64,000 nt of DNA from Weissella cibaria KACC 11862. Its GTDB lineage: Bacteria > Bacillota > Bacilli > Lactobacillales > Lactobacillaceae. How positions within the stretch are numbered: position 1 is the first letter of the stretch; every line of letters starts with the position of its first letter. The notes under the pieces were generated by a model that did no database searches, was not told the DNA's origin, and was given only the letters and a program-made list of their open reading frames with translations. The DNA is taken from NCBI RefSeq assembly GCF_000193635.1, contig NZ_AEKT01000039.1, positions 1 to 64,000 on the forward strand. The letters run 5' to 3'. The position numbers were made by a program, and so were the translations under genes. This document shows, piece after piece, positions 12,201 to 21,373 of this stretch.

Positions 12201-12762
12201 AATCCGCATCCAATGGGTAAATATCAACAATTGACCCACGGACCGCGAATTCACCTGGCTGTTCAACGCTGCCATTCCGTTGATAACCCATTTGGTATAA
12301 CGTTGCTTGCAACTCCGCTAATTCATATTCATGATCAAAATCAATTTCAAGTGCTGCAGCGGCGAAGGTTGCCACTGGTGGTAAGTAGCGTTGCACCCCG
12401 GCAACACCGGTGACCACAACCGCCTGTGGATCCGTCAACAACAAATGCAATGCTTGCACACGTGCTAAACGGGTATCCAAAGACGTCACAGCAATTTCCG
12501 CAGATAACGTCTCTTCCGTTGGGAAAACCGCCACGTGTTCGTCGCCAACCATCGCTGCTAAATCTTCGGCCAACTGATCGGCGTGGAACTGACTGTCACC
12601 AACAATCACCATGGGGCGCTGGATATTTTCATGCAGTGCTGCCAAATAAACGGTACGCGCAGTTCCCGAAATACCGGTCATCAAATGACGACCACCTTTT
12701 TTCAGTCCAGCTGCTAATGTTTGAAAATCATTATCTTGCTGGAGTAACCCTGCTAATTCCAT
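9244..12762 (-). CDS. mfd: Transcription-repair coupling factor Mfd
   Basis: Releases RNA polymerase stalled at lesions and recruits UvrA. The 1172-aa length is typical. In order: an N-terminal UvrB-like module, a CarD-like RNAP-interaction domain (LKPGDYVVHINHGVGVYEGM), then RecG-like translocase motors with Walker A GDVGFGKTE, DEEQ box IIDEEQRFGVKH, TATPIPRTLNMA and QLRGRVGRS, and a C-terminal TRCF domain. It starts 10 bp after the pth stop and overlaps the flippase gene, so it is in one operon with both. Confidence 0.97.
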   Translation of the reverse strand: MELAGLLQQDNDFQTLAAGLKKGGRHLMTGISGTARTVYLAALHENIQRPMVIVGDSQFHADQLAEDLAAMVGDEHVAVFPTEETLSAEIAVTSLDTRLARVQALHLLLTDPQAVVVTGVAGVQRYLPPVATFAAAALEIDFDHEYELAELQATLYQMGYQRNGSVEQPGEFAVRGSIVDIYPLDADYPVRLDFFDTALDSLRSFDAETQRSLENLEHVTILPATDLVIDAADLQAATTRLEVAMTETRDKLDGAAKRHLTEALDPLLTVMAQGDLLPEVRQYLHLLYPDAVSLLDYLPADGIAVFDDYPRALENAGQMALDNNNWWTDRLADNLVLPTADFGWELSDLARDVRQTSLVFSPLQRGIGQLRQTSLTNLTVRPAQQFFGQMPLLKNEIARWQKQNQTILFLTNTPDRREKLVQTLNDFGVKVNDVAPDALAPGRTQVTTLPLSAGFELPAQNLVVLTERELFQQVRKRAPKRQTLSNAERIKSYNELKPGDYVVHINHGVGVYEGMQTIENRGVKQDYITIAYQQDAKIFIPVTQLDLVQKYVGAAEKAPKINKLGGTEWQKAKAKVAKKVEDIADELLQLYAERELKQGFAFPQDDDVIRDFEDAFPYPETPDQIRSTQEIKADMEKTRPMDRLLVGDVGFGKTEVALRAAFKAAHAGKQVAMLVPTTILAQQHYESMLNRFDGFGVNVAIMSRFQTKKQMDATKAGLKDHTIDIVVGTHRILSKDMDFADLGLLIIDEEQRFGVKHKERLKALQTNVDVLTLTATPIPRTLNMAMVGVRDLSVIETPPANRYPIQTYVMEQNGRVTASAIEREMSRGGQTYYLHNRVEDIAQVAGMIESLVPEARVGYIHGQMTEAQMEGILVDFINREYDVLVTTTIIETGVDIPNANTLFVENADHMGLAQLYQLRGRVGRSNNIAYAYFTYPGTRSLNEESEKRLTAIRDFTELGSGFKIAMRDLSIRGAGDLLGQSQHGFINAVGYDLYTQMLNEAVAEKQGKRKKSFDAELDVQVEAYLPTDYVADGPQKIDLYQRIRKAKTTAAFEEIEDDLLDRFGELPEAAQRLLLVGRVKAAADRAGLATLRRDFKRQNVLLVNFDPRASVTADTFQKALTLAKVRGQVKQDAPVQAEIPIQPNQTAEDWLFGLLTLFNLLAPEETVTNEQK

Positions 12763-12772
12763 CGTTGCTCCT

Positions 12773-13339
12773 TTAGTTAAACTTGTTCATTAAAGTTGGC
12801 ATATCGCTACCTGACGCAAAGGCTTCAAAAATATCCAACGCCTTATCGATACCGCCAAGCATCTCTGGTTCTTCATCCTTGCCAAACTTTCCCAACACAA
12901 AATCAACCACCGCCTTTTGTGTATGGGCTGGGTGACCCACCCCAAACTTCAAGCGATTAAATGTTTGGGTATCAAGGTGTTGGGCGATACTCTTAATCCC
13001 GTTGTGACCACCCGCTGAACCCTTCTGGCGCAAGCGCAAACGACCAAGTTCCATATCCATATCATCTTGCACAACCAACAAATCTGGAATATCCAAATCA
13101 TAGTAGTCCATTAATGGACGGACAGCGCGACCTGAATCATTCATGTAGGTTGTTGGCTTAACCAACAACACTTTTTCGCCGGCAATCCGAACATCCGCAA
13201 CGAACGCATTGTGGGCACCATCTTGCTTGAAGGTTGCATTGTGCTTATCTGCCAAAGCATCTACCGTCATAAACCCGATATTGTGACGCGTCCGGTCGTA
13301 TTCTTTACCAATGTTTCCTAATCCAACAATCATCTTCAT
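12773..13339 (-). CDS. pth: Peptidyl-tRNA hydrolase
   Basis: Recycles tRNA from prematurely released peptidyl-tRNA. The 188-aa protein has GLGNIGKEYDRTRHNIGF at its N terminus with catalytic His19, Asn9 in GLGN, the MNDSGRAV block and the DDMDMELGRLRLRQKGSAGGHNG signature. It is the first gene of the pth-mfd-flippase-rqcP operon. The start is preceded by AGGAG. Confidence 0.97.
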   Translation of the reverse strand: MKMIVGLGNIGKEYDRTRHNIGFMTVDALADKHNATFKQDGAHNAFVADVRIAGEKVLLVKPTTYMNDSGRAVRPLMDYYDLDIPDLLVVQDDMDMELGRLRLRQKGSAGGHNGIKSIAQHLDTQTFNRLKFGVGHPAHTQKAVVDFVLGKFGKDEEPEMLGGIDKALDIFEAFASGSDMPTLMNKFN

Positions 13340-13486
13340 GAGGGGCTATTCTCCTATTTCAATTCCGCGCATTAACGCACGAAAGGGGCAGAGTCGCAAT
13401 GACCCTACCCTGTTACATTTCTTATTTACTTCATCTATTTTATCGCACTTTCAACTATTGGTCACTTTTCGTGCATTTTTTATAAG

Positions 13487-13532
13487 AAAACAGCTAGGCC
13501 ACACGTGTCTTCATCGTGCGACCTAGCTGTTT
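13487..13532 (-). terminator. Intrinsic terminator of the glycogen operon
   Basis: An AAACAGCTAGG / CCTAGCTGTTT stem with a structured loop and T-rich flanks on both strands. It lies just past the amylase stop and downstream of the whole glg operon. Confidence 0.85.
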
Positions 13533-13540
13533 CATTTTTT

Positions 13541-15220
13541 CTAATGCTTAATAATTGATAGCCCCGTTTTGCGGTTAAATTGGAGCATTTCGTGTTCGCT
13601 ATCCTTGTGATAGGCGTAAATCAAGGTATCTGGATCAATGGCGTGGCATTCAAACCAATCCGATTGCTGCCACCACGGTTGCCGCGACTGGAGTAACCGT
13701 TGGAAATGATTGAAAATTTCCCCACGCGGTTGGTCCCACGGGAAGTACGCCCGGTTATCCGGGTCCTTACCGCCGGCCATCCCCATTTCATCACCATAAT
13801 AAACGCACGGCACACCAGGCATCGTCAGCCATAACTCAATAGCCCGCTTCGTCAATTCCTCATCTTCGTTCATTTCAGTAAACAAACGACGGGTATCGTG
13901 TGTCCCCATGTTCGTAAATGCGCCGAAAAAGGCGGACTTGGGATAATTTGACTCTAACGTCATAATCATCGTTGTGAAAACCTTGGCATCAATTTCACCC
14001 AGCATAAAATCCAAAATTAAATTTCGTAATGGATAATGCATCGTTGCTTGCAGACCACCACCGAGCAAATACTTACGGCGCTGATTGTAGGCGACTTTGT
14101 TAGATGCATCTTCCCAGACTTCACCAATTAGGATTTGGTTCGTTGACAGTTGGTCACGAATTCCCGCGATAAAATCATCTGGCAATTCATCCGCGACGTC
14201 CAAGCGCCAGCCATCAACACCAAATTTATTCCAGTGGTTAATAACTGAATCGTCATCGGCATAAATGAAATTCCGGAAACTTGTCTCGCCTTTATTCACA
14301 ACTGGCAAATCCTTCACGCCCCACCACGAATTGTATTCATCGGGGAACTTTTCAAAATCAAACCAGTGAAAATACTTCGACGTTGGTCCTTGATAGGCCC
14401 CCGGTTCAACAAAGTAGCCATCTTTGTTAAAGTAACGTGAAAATTGCCCAACGTGATTAAAGACACCATCTAAGATAACGTGCATATCGCGCTTATGGAT
14501 TTCATCCAGCAAATACTTGAAGTCGTCTTCCGTCCCCAAAATTGGATCTAAGGCCATGTAATCCGAGGTGTCATACCGATGATTTGAATTGGCCGCAAAA
14601 ATTGGGCTTAGATAAATCGCTGTACAACCCAGTTCCTGGATGTAATCCAACTTGTCCGCAATCCCACGGAAATTACCACCGAAAAATTCCCAACGAGCAA
14701 TCTCACCTGCCTTGTCACGCACATAAAATGGCCGATCATGCAAATCAGCATAGACAAAGGTGTTTGGTTTTGGGCTGTTAATATGATGGTCCGCATTACC
14801 GTTATTAAAGCGATCGACGAAGATGTGATAAAACTTCGCAGTCGCATACCAGTCCGGCAACTCCTCCATCTCGGCTAAGACCGTAATTTGAAAATCCGGA
14901 ATTGATGAATAGGTCATCTCATAACGTTGCGCTTCACCACCCAAATTATTACCTTGGGCGGCTAACCAGTATTGGTCATATCCTGAAATGACTTCAAAGC
15001 GGTAATACAACAATCCCGCATGCGCAGCTGAAATCGAAATCGACCAATTATCATCAGTCGTTTGTTCCAAATCATGCCACGTCACCTTACCAGTCTCGTC
15101 ATCATAAACCCGCAATCGTACTTCATCCGCTTTACCTGCCGTTTGCAGGGTGACCGTCTCGCCAACAACAACGGCACCATATGGATCACGGTGGGAAATG
15201 AAAAATGAATTAAATTCCAT
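13541..15220 (-). CDS. GH13 alpha-glycosidase (neopullulanase/cyclomaltodextrinase type)
   Basis: Cytoplasmic enzyme of about 559 aa with an N-terminal CBM34-like beta domain (about 1-120) and a GH13 barrel. Visible family motifs are region I DGVFNHVG, region II GWRLDVADE (nucleophile Asp), region III GEVWED (acid/base Glu) and region IV NMGTHDTRR. There is no signal peptide, so it acts on intracellular maltodextrins or glycogen branches. It is last in the glg operon, 12 bp after glgP, matching the glgBCDAP-amy order of other lactobacilli. The likely role is debranching or trimming of phosphorylase limit dextrins; exact specificity is not decidable. Confidence 0.9.
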   Translation of the reverse strand: MEFNSFFISHRDPYGAVVVGETVTLQTAGKADEVRLRVYDDETGKVTWHDLEQTTDDNWSISISAAHAGLLYYRFEVISGYDQYWLAAQGNNLGGEAQRYEMTYSSIPDFQITVLAEMEELPDWYATAKFYHIFVDRFNNGNADHHINSPKPNTFVYADLHDRPFYVRDKAGEIARWEFFGGNFRGIADKLDYIQELGCTAIYLSPIFAANSNHRYDTSDYMALDPILGTEDDFKYLLDEIHKRDMHVILDGVFNHVGQFSRYFNKDGYFVEPGAYQGPTSKYFHWFDFEKFPDEYNSWWGVKDLPVVNKGETSFRNFIYADDDSVINHWNKFGVDGWRLDVADELPDDFIAGIRDQLSTNQILIGEVWEDASNKVAYNQRRKYLLGGGLQATMHYPLRNLILDFMLGEIDAKVFTTMIMTLESNYPKSAFFGAFTNMGTHDTRRLFTEMNEDEELTKRAIELWLTMPGVPCVYYGDEMGMAGGKDPDNRAYFPWDQPRGEIFNHFQRLLQSRQPWWQQSDWFECHAIDPDTLIYAYHKDSEHEMLQFNRKTGLSIIKH

Positions 15221-15232
15221 TTAAGCCACCCC

Positions 15233-17644
15233 TTACTTGCTTTCTTGTTGCGCTAATAGGTTGTGAGGCACATGCCAAATTTCATCGGCATACGCCGCAA
15301 CAGTATAGTCCGCTGAGAATTCCCCACTGGCTGCAATATTCGCCAATGACTTACGTGTCCAAGCATGTTGGTTTTGATAATCTTGGCCAAGACGAGCTTG
15401 TGTATCCACGTATGATTCATAATCGCCTAAGACAAAGTACTCATCGTTATCACGAATCAAAGAATCAAAGACGGCTTGCCCCTCTTCTTTCACATTTGGC
15501 ACTGTACCATCAATCAAGGCATCCAGCACGCGGTGCAACTTTGGATTGTTTTGGTAAATATCCCAAGCAGAATAATCATGTTGCTCATAGTGCTTGTACA
15601 CCGTGTCCGTATCCATGCCAAAGGCATATGCATTTTCAGCGCCAGCAGCATGAATAATATCAATGTTCGCCCCATCCATCGTCGCCAATTGCAAAGCGCC
15701 GTTCGCCATCAACTTCATGTTTGATGTACCGGATGCTTCCTTACCAGCCGTTGAAATTTGTTCTGACACATCAGCGGCCGGAATAATCAATTCTGCTAGC
15801 GACACGCCATAATTTGGAATGAAAACCACTTGCATCTTATCATTCACGGCTGGGTCATTATTCACCATATTCGCGACTTCATTAATCACCTTAATGATTT
15901 GCTTGGCATAGTGGTACGACGGTGCAGCCTTCGCGGCAAAAATATGAACACGTGGCGCCACATAGGCATTGGCATCATGCTTCAACGCCAAGTAATCCGT
16001 CAAAATACCGAGCAAATGTAGCAACTGACGCTTGTAGGCGTGCAGGTGTTTGATTTGCACATCGAAGATTGCATCAACGTTAATGTCGATACCCATGTTA
16101 TGTGATACCCAATCGGCTAAGCGTTGCTTATTTTGCCGCTTCACGACTGCCAATTCACGCAAGAACGCTTCGTCCATATTGAAATCACGTAACTTCGTAA
16201 TGTCCTTAAGCAACTTGCGCCAATCGCGTCCAATCTTCGTATCAATCAGCGCCGACAACGACTCATTGGCCGCATGCATGTAACGACGGTGCGTAATCCC
16301 GTTCGTTTTATTTGAGAACTTAGCTGGCCATAAAATGTAGAAATCATGTAACACCTTGTCTTGCAACAGTTGACTATGCAACGGCGCCACCCCATTGATG
16401 GCGTGTGATCCAATGGCTGCCAAACGCGCCATGTGCACTTGACCGTCTTGCAGCGGTGATGTGCGCCAGGCAAAATCTTCCCCATGTTCACTCGCTACGC
16501 TCACCCGGTGGCGGCGATCAATTTCTTGAATCAACTGGAACAAGCGCGGCAATTCTTGCGCGAATAAATCTTGTGACCAACGTTCCAAAGCTTCCGCTAG
16601 CAACGTGTGGTTCGTATAACTAACCGTGCGGGTGGTGATACCCCAGGCTTCTTCCCAGCCAAGACCGTGTTCATCCAACAAAATGCGCATCATTTCTGGA
16701 ATGACCACCGTTGGATGGGTGTCATTGATGTGAATGGCCACTTGGAATGGCAACGCATGCAATGAATAACCATCCGCTAAGTGGTGCTTAATAATATTTT
16801 GAACACCAGCTGAACTAAAGAAGTACTCCTGACGTAAACGCAAGCGACGACCTTCTTCATTGGAATCATCGGGATACAATTCACCCGAAATACTTTCAAT
16901 AACGCTACGTTCAGAAACGGAAGCTTTCACCCCTTCCGGCACTTCAGCTGACCACAGCCGGAGCGTGTTCACGACATCGTTATCAGCACCGACCATCCCT
17001 GTATCATACGGCACAGCTAATACGTCTAACCCGCCATCATAGACTGGTCGCAAGCCATCTGGCGTATCTTGCAAGTAAACATTACCGCCATAATGGACGA
17101 CTTGTGCCTCATCATCTTGGCGAACTTCCCAAACATCATCATTTTTAAGCCAATCATCGGGATACTCGACTTGATAGCCATTAATAAAGGCTTGGCGGAA
17201 CAATCCATAGCGGTACCGAATGCCGTTACCATTACCAGCCAGCGCAATACTTGGCATCGCATCCATGAAGTCAGAAGCCAATCGACCCAAACCACCATTA
17301 CCAAGTCCTTGATCAACTTCCGCTTCCATCACGGCATTGAAGTCAACATCTAACTCCGCCATCATCTGCTCTGTATCAGCTAGCAACCCCAGGTTAAGCA
17401 GGTTCGCACGCAAATAGCGACCTGGCAAAAATTCAATTGAGAAATAATAAACCTGCTTGGCGCCCGTGTCGCGGTAATCTTCCTTAGTCCGACGCCACTT
17501 TGTTGCAATCTTTTGCTTGACCACGGCTGCCAACGCTTGATAGCGCTGCAAATCAGTCGCATCCGCCAAGCTAACCGCAAAGTGTGCTTCAAGCGAGTCT
17601 AAAAATTCCTGCTTTAATTGTGTTACCGTATCGTTTTGTTGCAT
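15233..17644 (-). CDS. glgP: Glycogen/maltodextrin phosphorylase
   Basis: Releases glucose 1-phosphate from alpha-1,4-glucan ends. The 803-aa GT35 enzyme has N-terminal YFSIEFLPGRYLRANLLNLG, active-site GNGGLGRLASDFMDA, and the PLP-binding region EASGTSNMKLMANGAL with the Schiff-base Lys. It sits between glgA and the amylase. It gives the operon a degradative as well as a synthetic arm. Confidence 0.96.
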   Translation of the reverse strand: MQQNDTVTQLKQEFLDSLEAHFAVSLADATDLQRYQALAAVVKQKIATKWRRTKEDYRDTGAKQVYYFSIEFLPGRYLRANLLNLGLLADTEQMMAELDVDFNAVMEAEVDQGLGNGGLGRLASDFMDAMPSIALAGNGNGIRYRYGLFRQAFINGYQVEYPDDWLKNDDVWEVRQDDEAQVVHYGGNVYLQDTPDGLRPVYDGGLDVLAVPYDTGMVGADNDVVNTLRLWSAEVPEGVKASVSERSVIESISGELYPDDSNEEGRRLRLRQEYFFSSAGVQNIIKHHLADGYSLHALPFQVAIHINDTHPTVVIPEMMRILLDEHGLGWEEAWGITTRTVSYTNHTLLAEALERWSQDLFAQELPRLFQLIQEIDRRHRVSVASEHGEDFAWRTSPLQDGQVHMARLAAIGSHAINGVAPLHSQLLQDKVLHDFYILWPAKFSNKTNGITHRRYMHAANESLSALIDTKIGRDWRKLLKDITKLRDFNMDEAFLRELAVVKRQNKQRLADWVSHNMGIDINVDAIFDVQIKHLHAYKRQLLHLLGILTDYLALKHDANAYVAPRVHIFAAKAAPSYHYAKQIIKVINEVANMVNNDPAVNDKMQVVFIPNYGVSLAELIIPAADVSEQISTAGKEASGTSNMKLMANGALQLATMDGANIDIIHAAGAENAYAFGMDTDTVYKHYEQHDYSAWDIYQNNPKLHRVLDALIDGTVPNVKEEGQAVFDSLIRDNDEYFVLGDYESYVDTQARLGQDYQNQHAWTRKSLANIAASGEFSADYTVAAYADEIWHVPHNLLAQQESK

Positions 17645-17662
17645 CCTGCCACCTCATTATCT

Positions 17663-19093
17663 TTATAGTTGTTCGTAGAGTGCGTGATAGGCTTCTGCTG
17701 AACGTGTCCACGACACATCCACACCCATCGCTTGTTCTTGCAATTGGCGCCAAACTGCTGGCTTGTGCAAGAACGTTTGTTGCGCGTAATCCATCATCCA
17801 ACCAAGGGTGCCGGCATCAAATTGCTTGAAGCCGAACCCATTTCCTTCTCCCGTGACTTCGTTATACGGCTCGACAGTGTCGCATAGCCCACCAACTTGG
17901 TGCACCAATGGTAGTGTCCCGTACAATTGCGCCATCATTTGCGAAATACCACATGGCTCGAACGCACTTGGCATCAAGAACATGTCTGCCCCCGCATATA
18001 GTCGTTGGGCCAAATGCACATCAAAATCAATGATGACCCGCAATTGGGTTGGGTACTGCGCTGCCAAATGGATCAATTGTCCTTCCAATTCTGGAATGCC
18101 TGTTCCCAAAATAATAATTTGTGCATCGTGGGTCGCCATAAAGTATGGCAATGCTTCAGCCAGCAAATGCACACCCTTTTGTGGCGTTAAGCGTGACACC
18201 ATAACCATCAATGGTCCCGCCGCATCTGGTAGTGAAAACTCTTCGCGCAACGCTTGTTTATCAGCTTCTTTGCCACTCAAATCATCGCGTGAGAACTTCA
18301 CTGGCACATCCGGATCGGTCTCTGGATTATAACGATCTGTGTCTACCCCATTAACAATTCCTGATAGTTTGTCCTCGTATAACCGCAAGATTGGATCAAG
18401 ACGCTCACCAAATTCGGCGGTCTTAATTTCTTCAGCATACGTTGGACTAACCGTGTTAATGCGGTCCGCAAAAACCATCCCCGTCTTCAACCAATTACTA
18501 CCGTCACCAAACCGGGCTTCACCACTGCTGTACATGTTCCAATCCAAATCAAAGAACGTTTGCAACGTGTCTGCTGCATAAGCACCTTGGAATTGCATGT
18601 TGTGAATCGTCAGCAATGTCTTAATGTTGGCCAACGGTTGTTGCCAGTTATAACGTGTCTTTAACAACGCTGGAATCATTGACGTATGCCAATCATTCAC
18701 ATGCAAGACATCCGGAATAAAGTCAATCTCTTGCATCATCTCAATAACCGCTAGTTGGAAGAACGCAAATCGTTCCCCATCATTCCAGTGGTCATATAAC
18801 TTTTTACCTGAGAAATATGAACGATTATCGATGAAATAGTAAATCACACCGTTTAATCGCATTGTCTTCACACCTGCGTATTCTTCGTGATGATTAATCC
18901 ACACGGTGAACCAACGCAAATCCATCAATTGGTCACGGTACTCATCTGGAAAGATATCGTGATAGAACGGCGCGACAACACGCACATCGTCACCTTGCTT
19001 ATTTAAGGCATTCGGCAACGCCCCGGCCACATCGCCTAAGCCACCCGTCTTGTAAAATGGCACCACTTCACTTGCTGCAAACAGTGTCTTCAT
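17663..19093 (-). CDS. glgA: Glycogen synthase (ADP-glucose, GT5)
   Basis: Adds glucose from ADP-glucose to the growing alpha-1,4 chain. At 476 aa it carries the ADP-glucose-binding KTGGLGDV motif at 16-23, the NTVSPTYAEEI block, and the C-terminal GT-B site around PSAFEPCGISQMMAQLYGTLPL. The start ATG overlaps the glgD stop by one base, so translation is probably coupled. Confidence 0.96.
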   Translation of the reverse strand: MKTLFAASEVVPFYKTGGLGDVAGALPNALNKQGDDVRVVAPFYHDIFPDEYRDQLMDLRWFTVWINHHEEYAGVKTMRLNGVIYYFIDNRSYFSGKKLYDHWNDGERFAFFQLAVIEMMQEIDFIPDVLHVNDWHTSMIPALLKTRYNWQQPLANIKTLLTIHNMQFQGAYAADTLQTFFDLDWNMYSSGEARFGDGSNWLKTGMVFADRINTVSPTYAEEIKTAEFGERLDPILRLYEDKLSGIVNGVDTDRYNPETDPDVPVKFSRDDLSGKEADKQALREEFSLPDAAGPLMVMVSRLTPQKGVHLLAEALPYFMATHDAQIIILGTGIPELEGQLIHLAAQYPTQLRVIIDFDVHLAQRLYAGADMFLMPSAFEPCGISQMMAQLYGTLPLVHQVGGLCDTVEPYNEVTGEGNGFGFKQFDAGTLGWMMDYAQQTFLHKPAVWRQLQEQAMGVDVSWTRSAEAYHALYEQL

Positions 19094-20217
19094 TAGTTCA
19101 GTACCTCTTCACGCTTGGCGCGCACCACAGCATCCTTGCCAACCACAATTGGCATCTCTGGTGTCCCATGGAGCACAACACCTGGTTCGATAATGGCATC
19201 CTTGTCCATGATGACGTAATCCAAGTCGGCACCAGCGCCGATTTGACCACCTTGCAAAATGACCGAGTGGCGTACCTTGGCATCCTCAGCAACGGTTACT
19301 GTCCGGAAAACGACCGAGTCTTGTACCGTACCAGCAAACGAACCACCCGTTCCAAACAATGAACGATGCGTGGCCGCCGTGTGTTCAAAGCGGGCTGGCG
19401 CTTCATTCTTCGCCTTAGTGTGAACTGGTCGTTCCATCAACAGGCTGTAGTAGTTTTCGTAGTCTAGCAAGGCTTGATTCGCTTCAAAATAGCTTTTGAC
19501 ATCATGCACTGGCAAGTGAATGCCTTCGTGAACAACCACGTTTGCGCCAAAGTCGTTCATCATACGACGAATAATGGCTTGCACGTTCTTACCCGTGGCA
19601 TGCTCCAACTCGCGGTCGCAAGCGATGGTCAAGATATCCGCATTAACCACACTGGCTTGCAAGTACACCAATACTTGTTCACCCTTAACGTGGCGAATAC
19701 GCTCCGCTGGCACTAAATCACGTGCTAAGCCATTGTCGGTCAATTCCAACACCAGCATTCCTGGCAACAACTTTTCCGTCGCCATCCACGTCGCAATCAC
19801 CGTGACCGGTTGTTCCTGTTCACGGTGACTCGCCACCATTTGCGACAAGTCCAAATTTGCAACTTCTGACGTGCCCATAATTGCCGTGTATGGTGTCTTG
19901 GCATGGGTCACAAACCGGTGCATGTCCTTTAACAACGCCCGGTTCTCCTGGAACGTCATGAACAAACCACCGCCCAAGCGATCCATTTGCCATTCCCGAC
20001 CAGTGCGCACGTGGTCCAAAATTGATTGGCAACGTGCGGGCATTGCCATCATCGTCTTGGTCACCCCAGCGTTACTGGCAGCTGACAATGGAAAATCAAT
20101 CAATCGGAACTTGGCCCCAAATGGCATGCTGCCGAGTGGTCGGTCAATCGTTAATTGCCCCAACGTGTGGCTTTGCGACTCATTCAAATCTAAAATGACA
20201 CTCAATTCATTACGCAT
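19093..20217 (-). CDS. glgD: Glucose-1-phosphate adenylyltransferase-like subunit GlgD
   Basis: Regulatory partner of GlgC in Firmicutes. The 374-aa protein keeps the nucleotidyltransferase fold and C-terminal beta-helix. The N-terminal Gly-rich pyrophosphorylase loop is degenerate: [17 protein letters not shown] replaces the [13 protein letters not shown] seen in the adjacent GlgC. That matches known GlgD proteins, which have little activity alone and raise GlgC activity in a complex. It overlaps glgC by 8 bp and glgA by 1 bp. Confidence 0.94.
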   Translation of the reverse strand: MRNELSVILDLNESQSHTLGQLTIDRPLGSMPFGAKFRLIDFPLSAASNAGVTKTMMAMPARCQSILDHVRTGREWQMDRLGGGLFMTFQENRALLKDMHRFVTHAKTPYTAIMGTSEVANLDLSQMVASHREQEQPVTVIATWMATEKLLPGMLVLELTDNGLARDLVPAERIRHVKGEQVLVYLQASVVNADILTIACDRELEHATGKNVQAIIRRMMNDFGANVVVHEGIHLPVHDVKSYFEANQALLDYENYYSLLMERPVHTKAKNEAPARFEHTAATHRSLFGTGGSFAGTVQDSVVFRTVTVAEDAKVRHSVILQGGQIGAGADLDYVIMDKDAIIEPGVVLHGTPEMPIVVGKDAVVRAKREEVLN

Positions 20218-21373
20218 TCGTCAATACTCCCTCGTTTACAGTCGTTTGGTTGTAATACTCACCGCAACCAACCACGGCGATATCATCCGGCGTACCAACA
20301 ATGACCGCGCCTGGCGCAATTTCAGCATCTTCACCCACAATCGCGTATGACACTGCTGCTCCTGCGCCAACCTTCGCACCTGGCATGACGACACTGTGAT
20401 CGACGATGGCATGCTCTTCCACCGTTACCCCCGTTGAAATCAAACTGTGCGAGACACGCCCACCAACATAGACCGCATCAACCATTAAACTATCGTGAAT
20501 CTGCGCTTCTTGCGCCACGTACATTGGATTTTGGTTTGTTGTGTGTGAATAGATTCGCCAGTGACGGTCAGCAAGTTGCAATTCATTGTGCTTATCAAGC
20601 AATTCCATGTTGGCTTGCCACAATGATTGAATCGTACCAACGTCGCGCCAGTAATCTTTAAAGGCATAGGCGTACACGTTTTCGTTGTTCGCCAAGTACG
20701 CCGGAATGACGTTCTTACCAAAATCAACCATGTCGTTGCCACCTTCAAAACCGGCTACCAAATATTCGCGTAACTTGCGCCAGTTGAAGACGTAAATTCC
20801 CATCGATGCCAAGTTCGACTTTGGTTGCGCTGGCTTTTCCTCAAATTCCAAAATCTTATGGTCGTTATCCGTGTTCATAATGCCGAAACGCGATGCTTCG
20901 TCCATTGGCACTGGCATCACTGACACTGTTAAGTCAGCGTGGTTTGCCTTGTGTGCTTCCAACATCTTTGTGTAGTCCATCTTGTAAATATGGTCGCCGG
21001 ACAAAATCATCACGTACTCCGGATCCTGACGATCGATGTAGGCCATGTTTTGGTAAATCGCGTGAGCCGTTCCTTCAAAGAACTTGTTGCCCTTGCCATC
21101 GGCGTATGGCTGCAAAATCGAAACACCGCCACCCATCACGTTCAAGCCCCAATCCGAGCCGTTCCCAATGTGTTGGTTCAATTCGTATGGTTCATATTGC
21201 GTAATCACGCCAACTGATGTGATATTTGAGTTGGCCAAGTTACTCAACGTAAAATCAATAATCCGGTAACGTCCCCCGAACGGTACCGCGGGCTTGGCCA
21301 AGTTTTTCGTCAACTTACCCAAACGTGTTCCTTGTCCTCCTGCAAGGATCAAAGCTGTTACTTTATCATCCAT
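20210..21373 (-). CDS. glgC: Glucose-1-phosphate adenylyltransferase catalytic subunit
   Basis: Makes ADP-glucose from ATP and glucose 1-phosphate, the committed step of glycogen synthesis. The 387-aa protein has [21 protein letters not shown] (residues about 9-29), the [12 protein letters not shown] catalytic region, [11 protein letters not shown], and a C-terminal left-handed beta-helix (GARVSH-type hexads). It overlaps glgB upstream and glgD downstream by 8 bp each. Confidence 0.96.
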   Translation of the reverse strand: MDDKVTALILAGGQGTRLGKLTKNLAKPAVPFGGRYRIIDFTLSNLANSNITSVGVITQYEPYELNQHIGNGSDWGLNVMGGGVSILQPYADGKGNKFFEGTAHAIYQNMAYIDRQDPEYVMILSGDHIYKMDYTKMLEAHKANHADLTVSVMPVPMDEASRFGIMNTDNDHKILEFEEKPAQPKSNLASMGIYVFNWRKLREYLVAGFEGGNDMVDFGKNVIPAYLANNENVYAYAFKDYWRDVGTIQSLWQANMELLDKHNELQLADRHWRIYSHTTNQNPMYVAQEAQIHDSLMVDAVYVGGRVSHSLISTGVTVEEHAIVDHSVVMPGAKVGAGAAVSYAIVGEDAEIAPGAVIVGTPDDIAVVGCGEYYNQTTVNEGVLTNA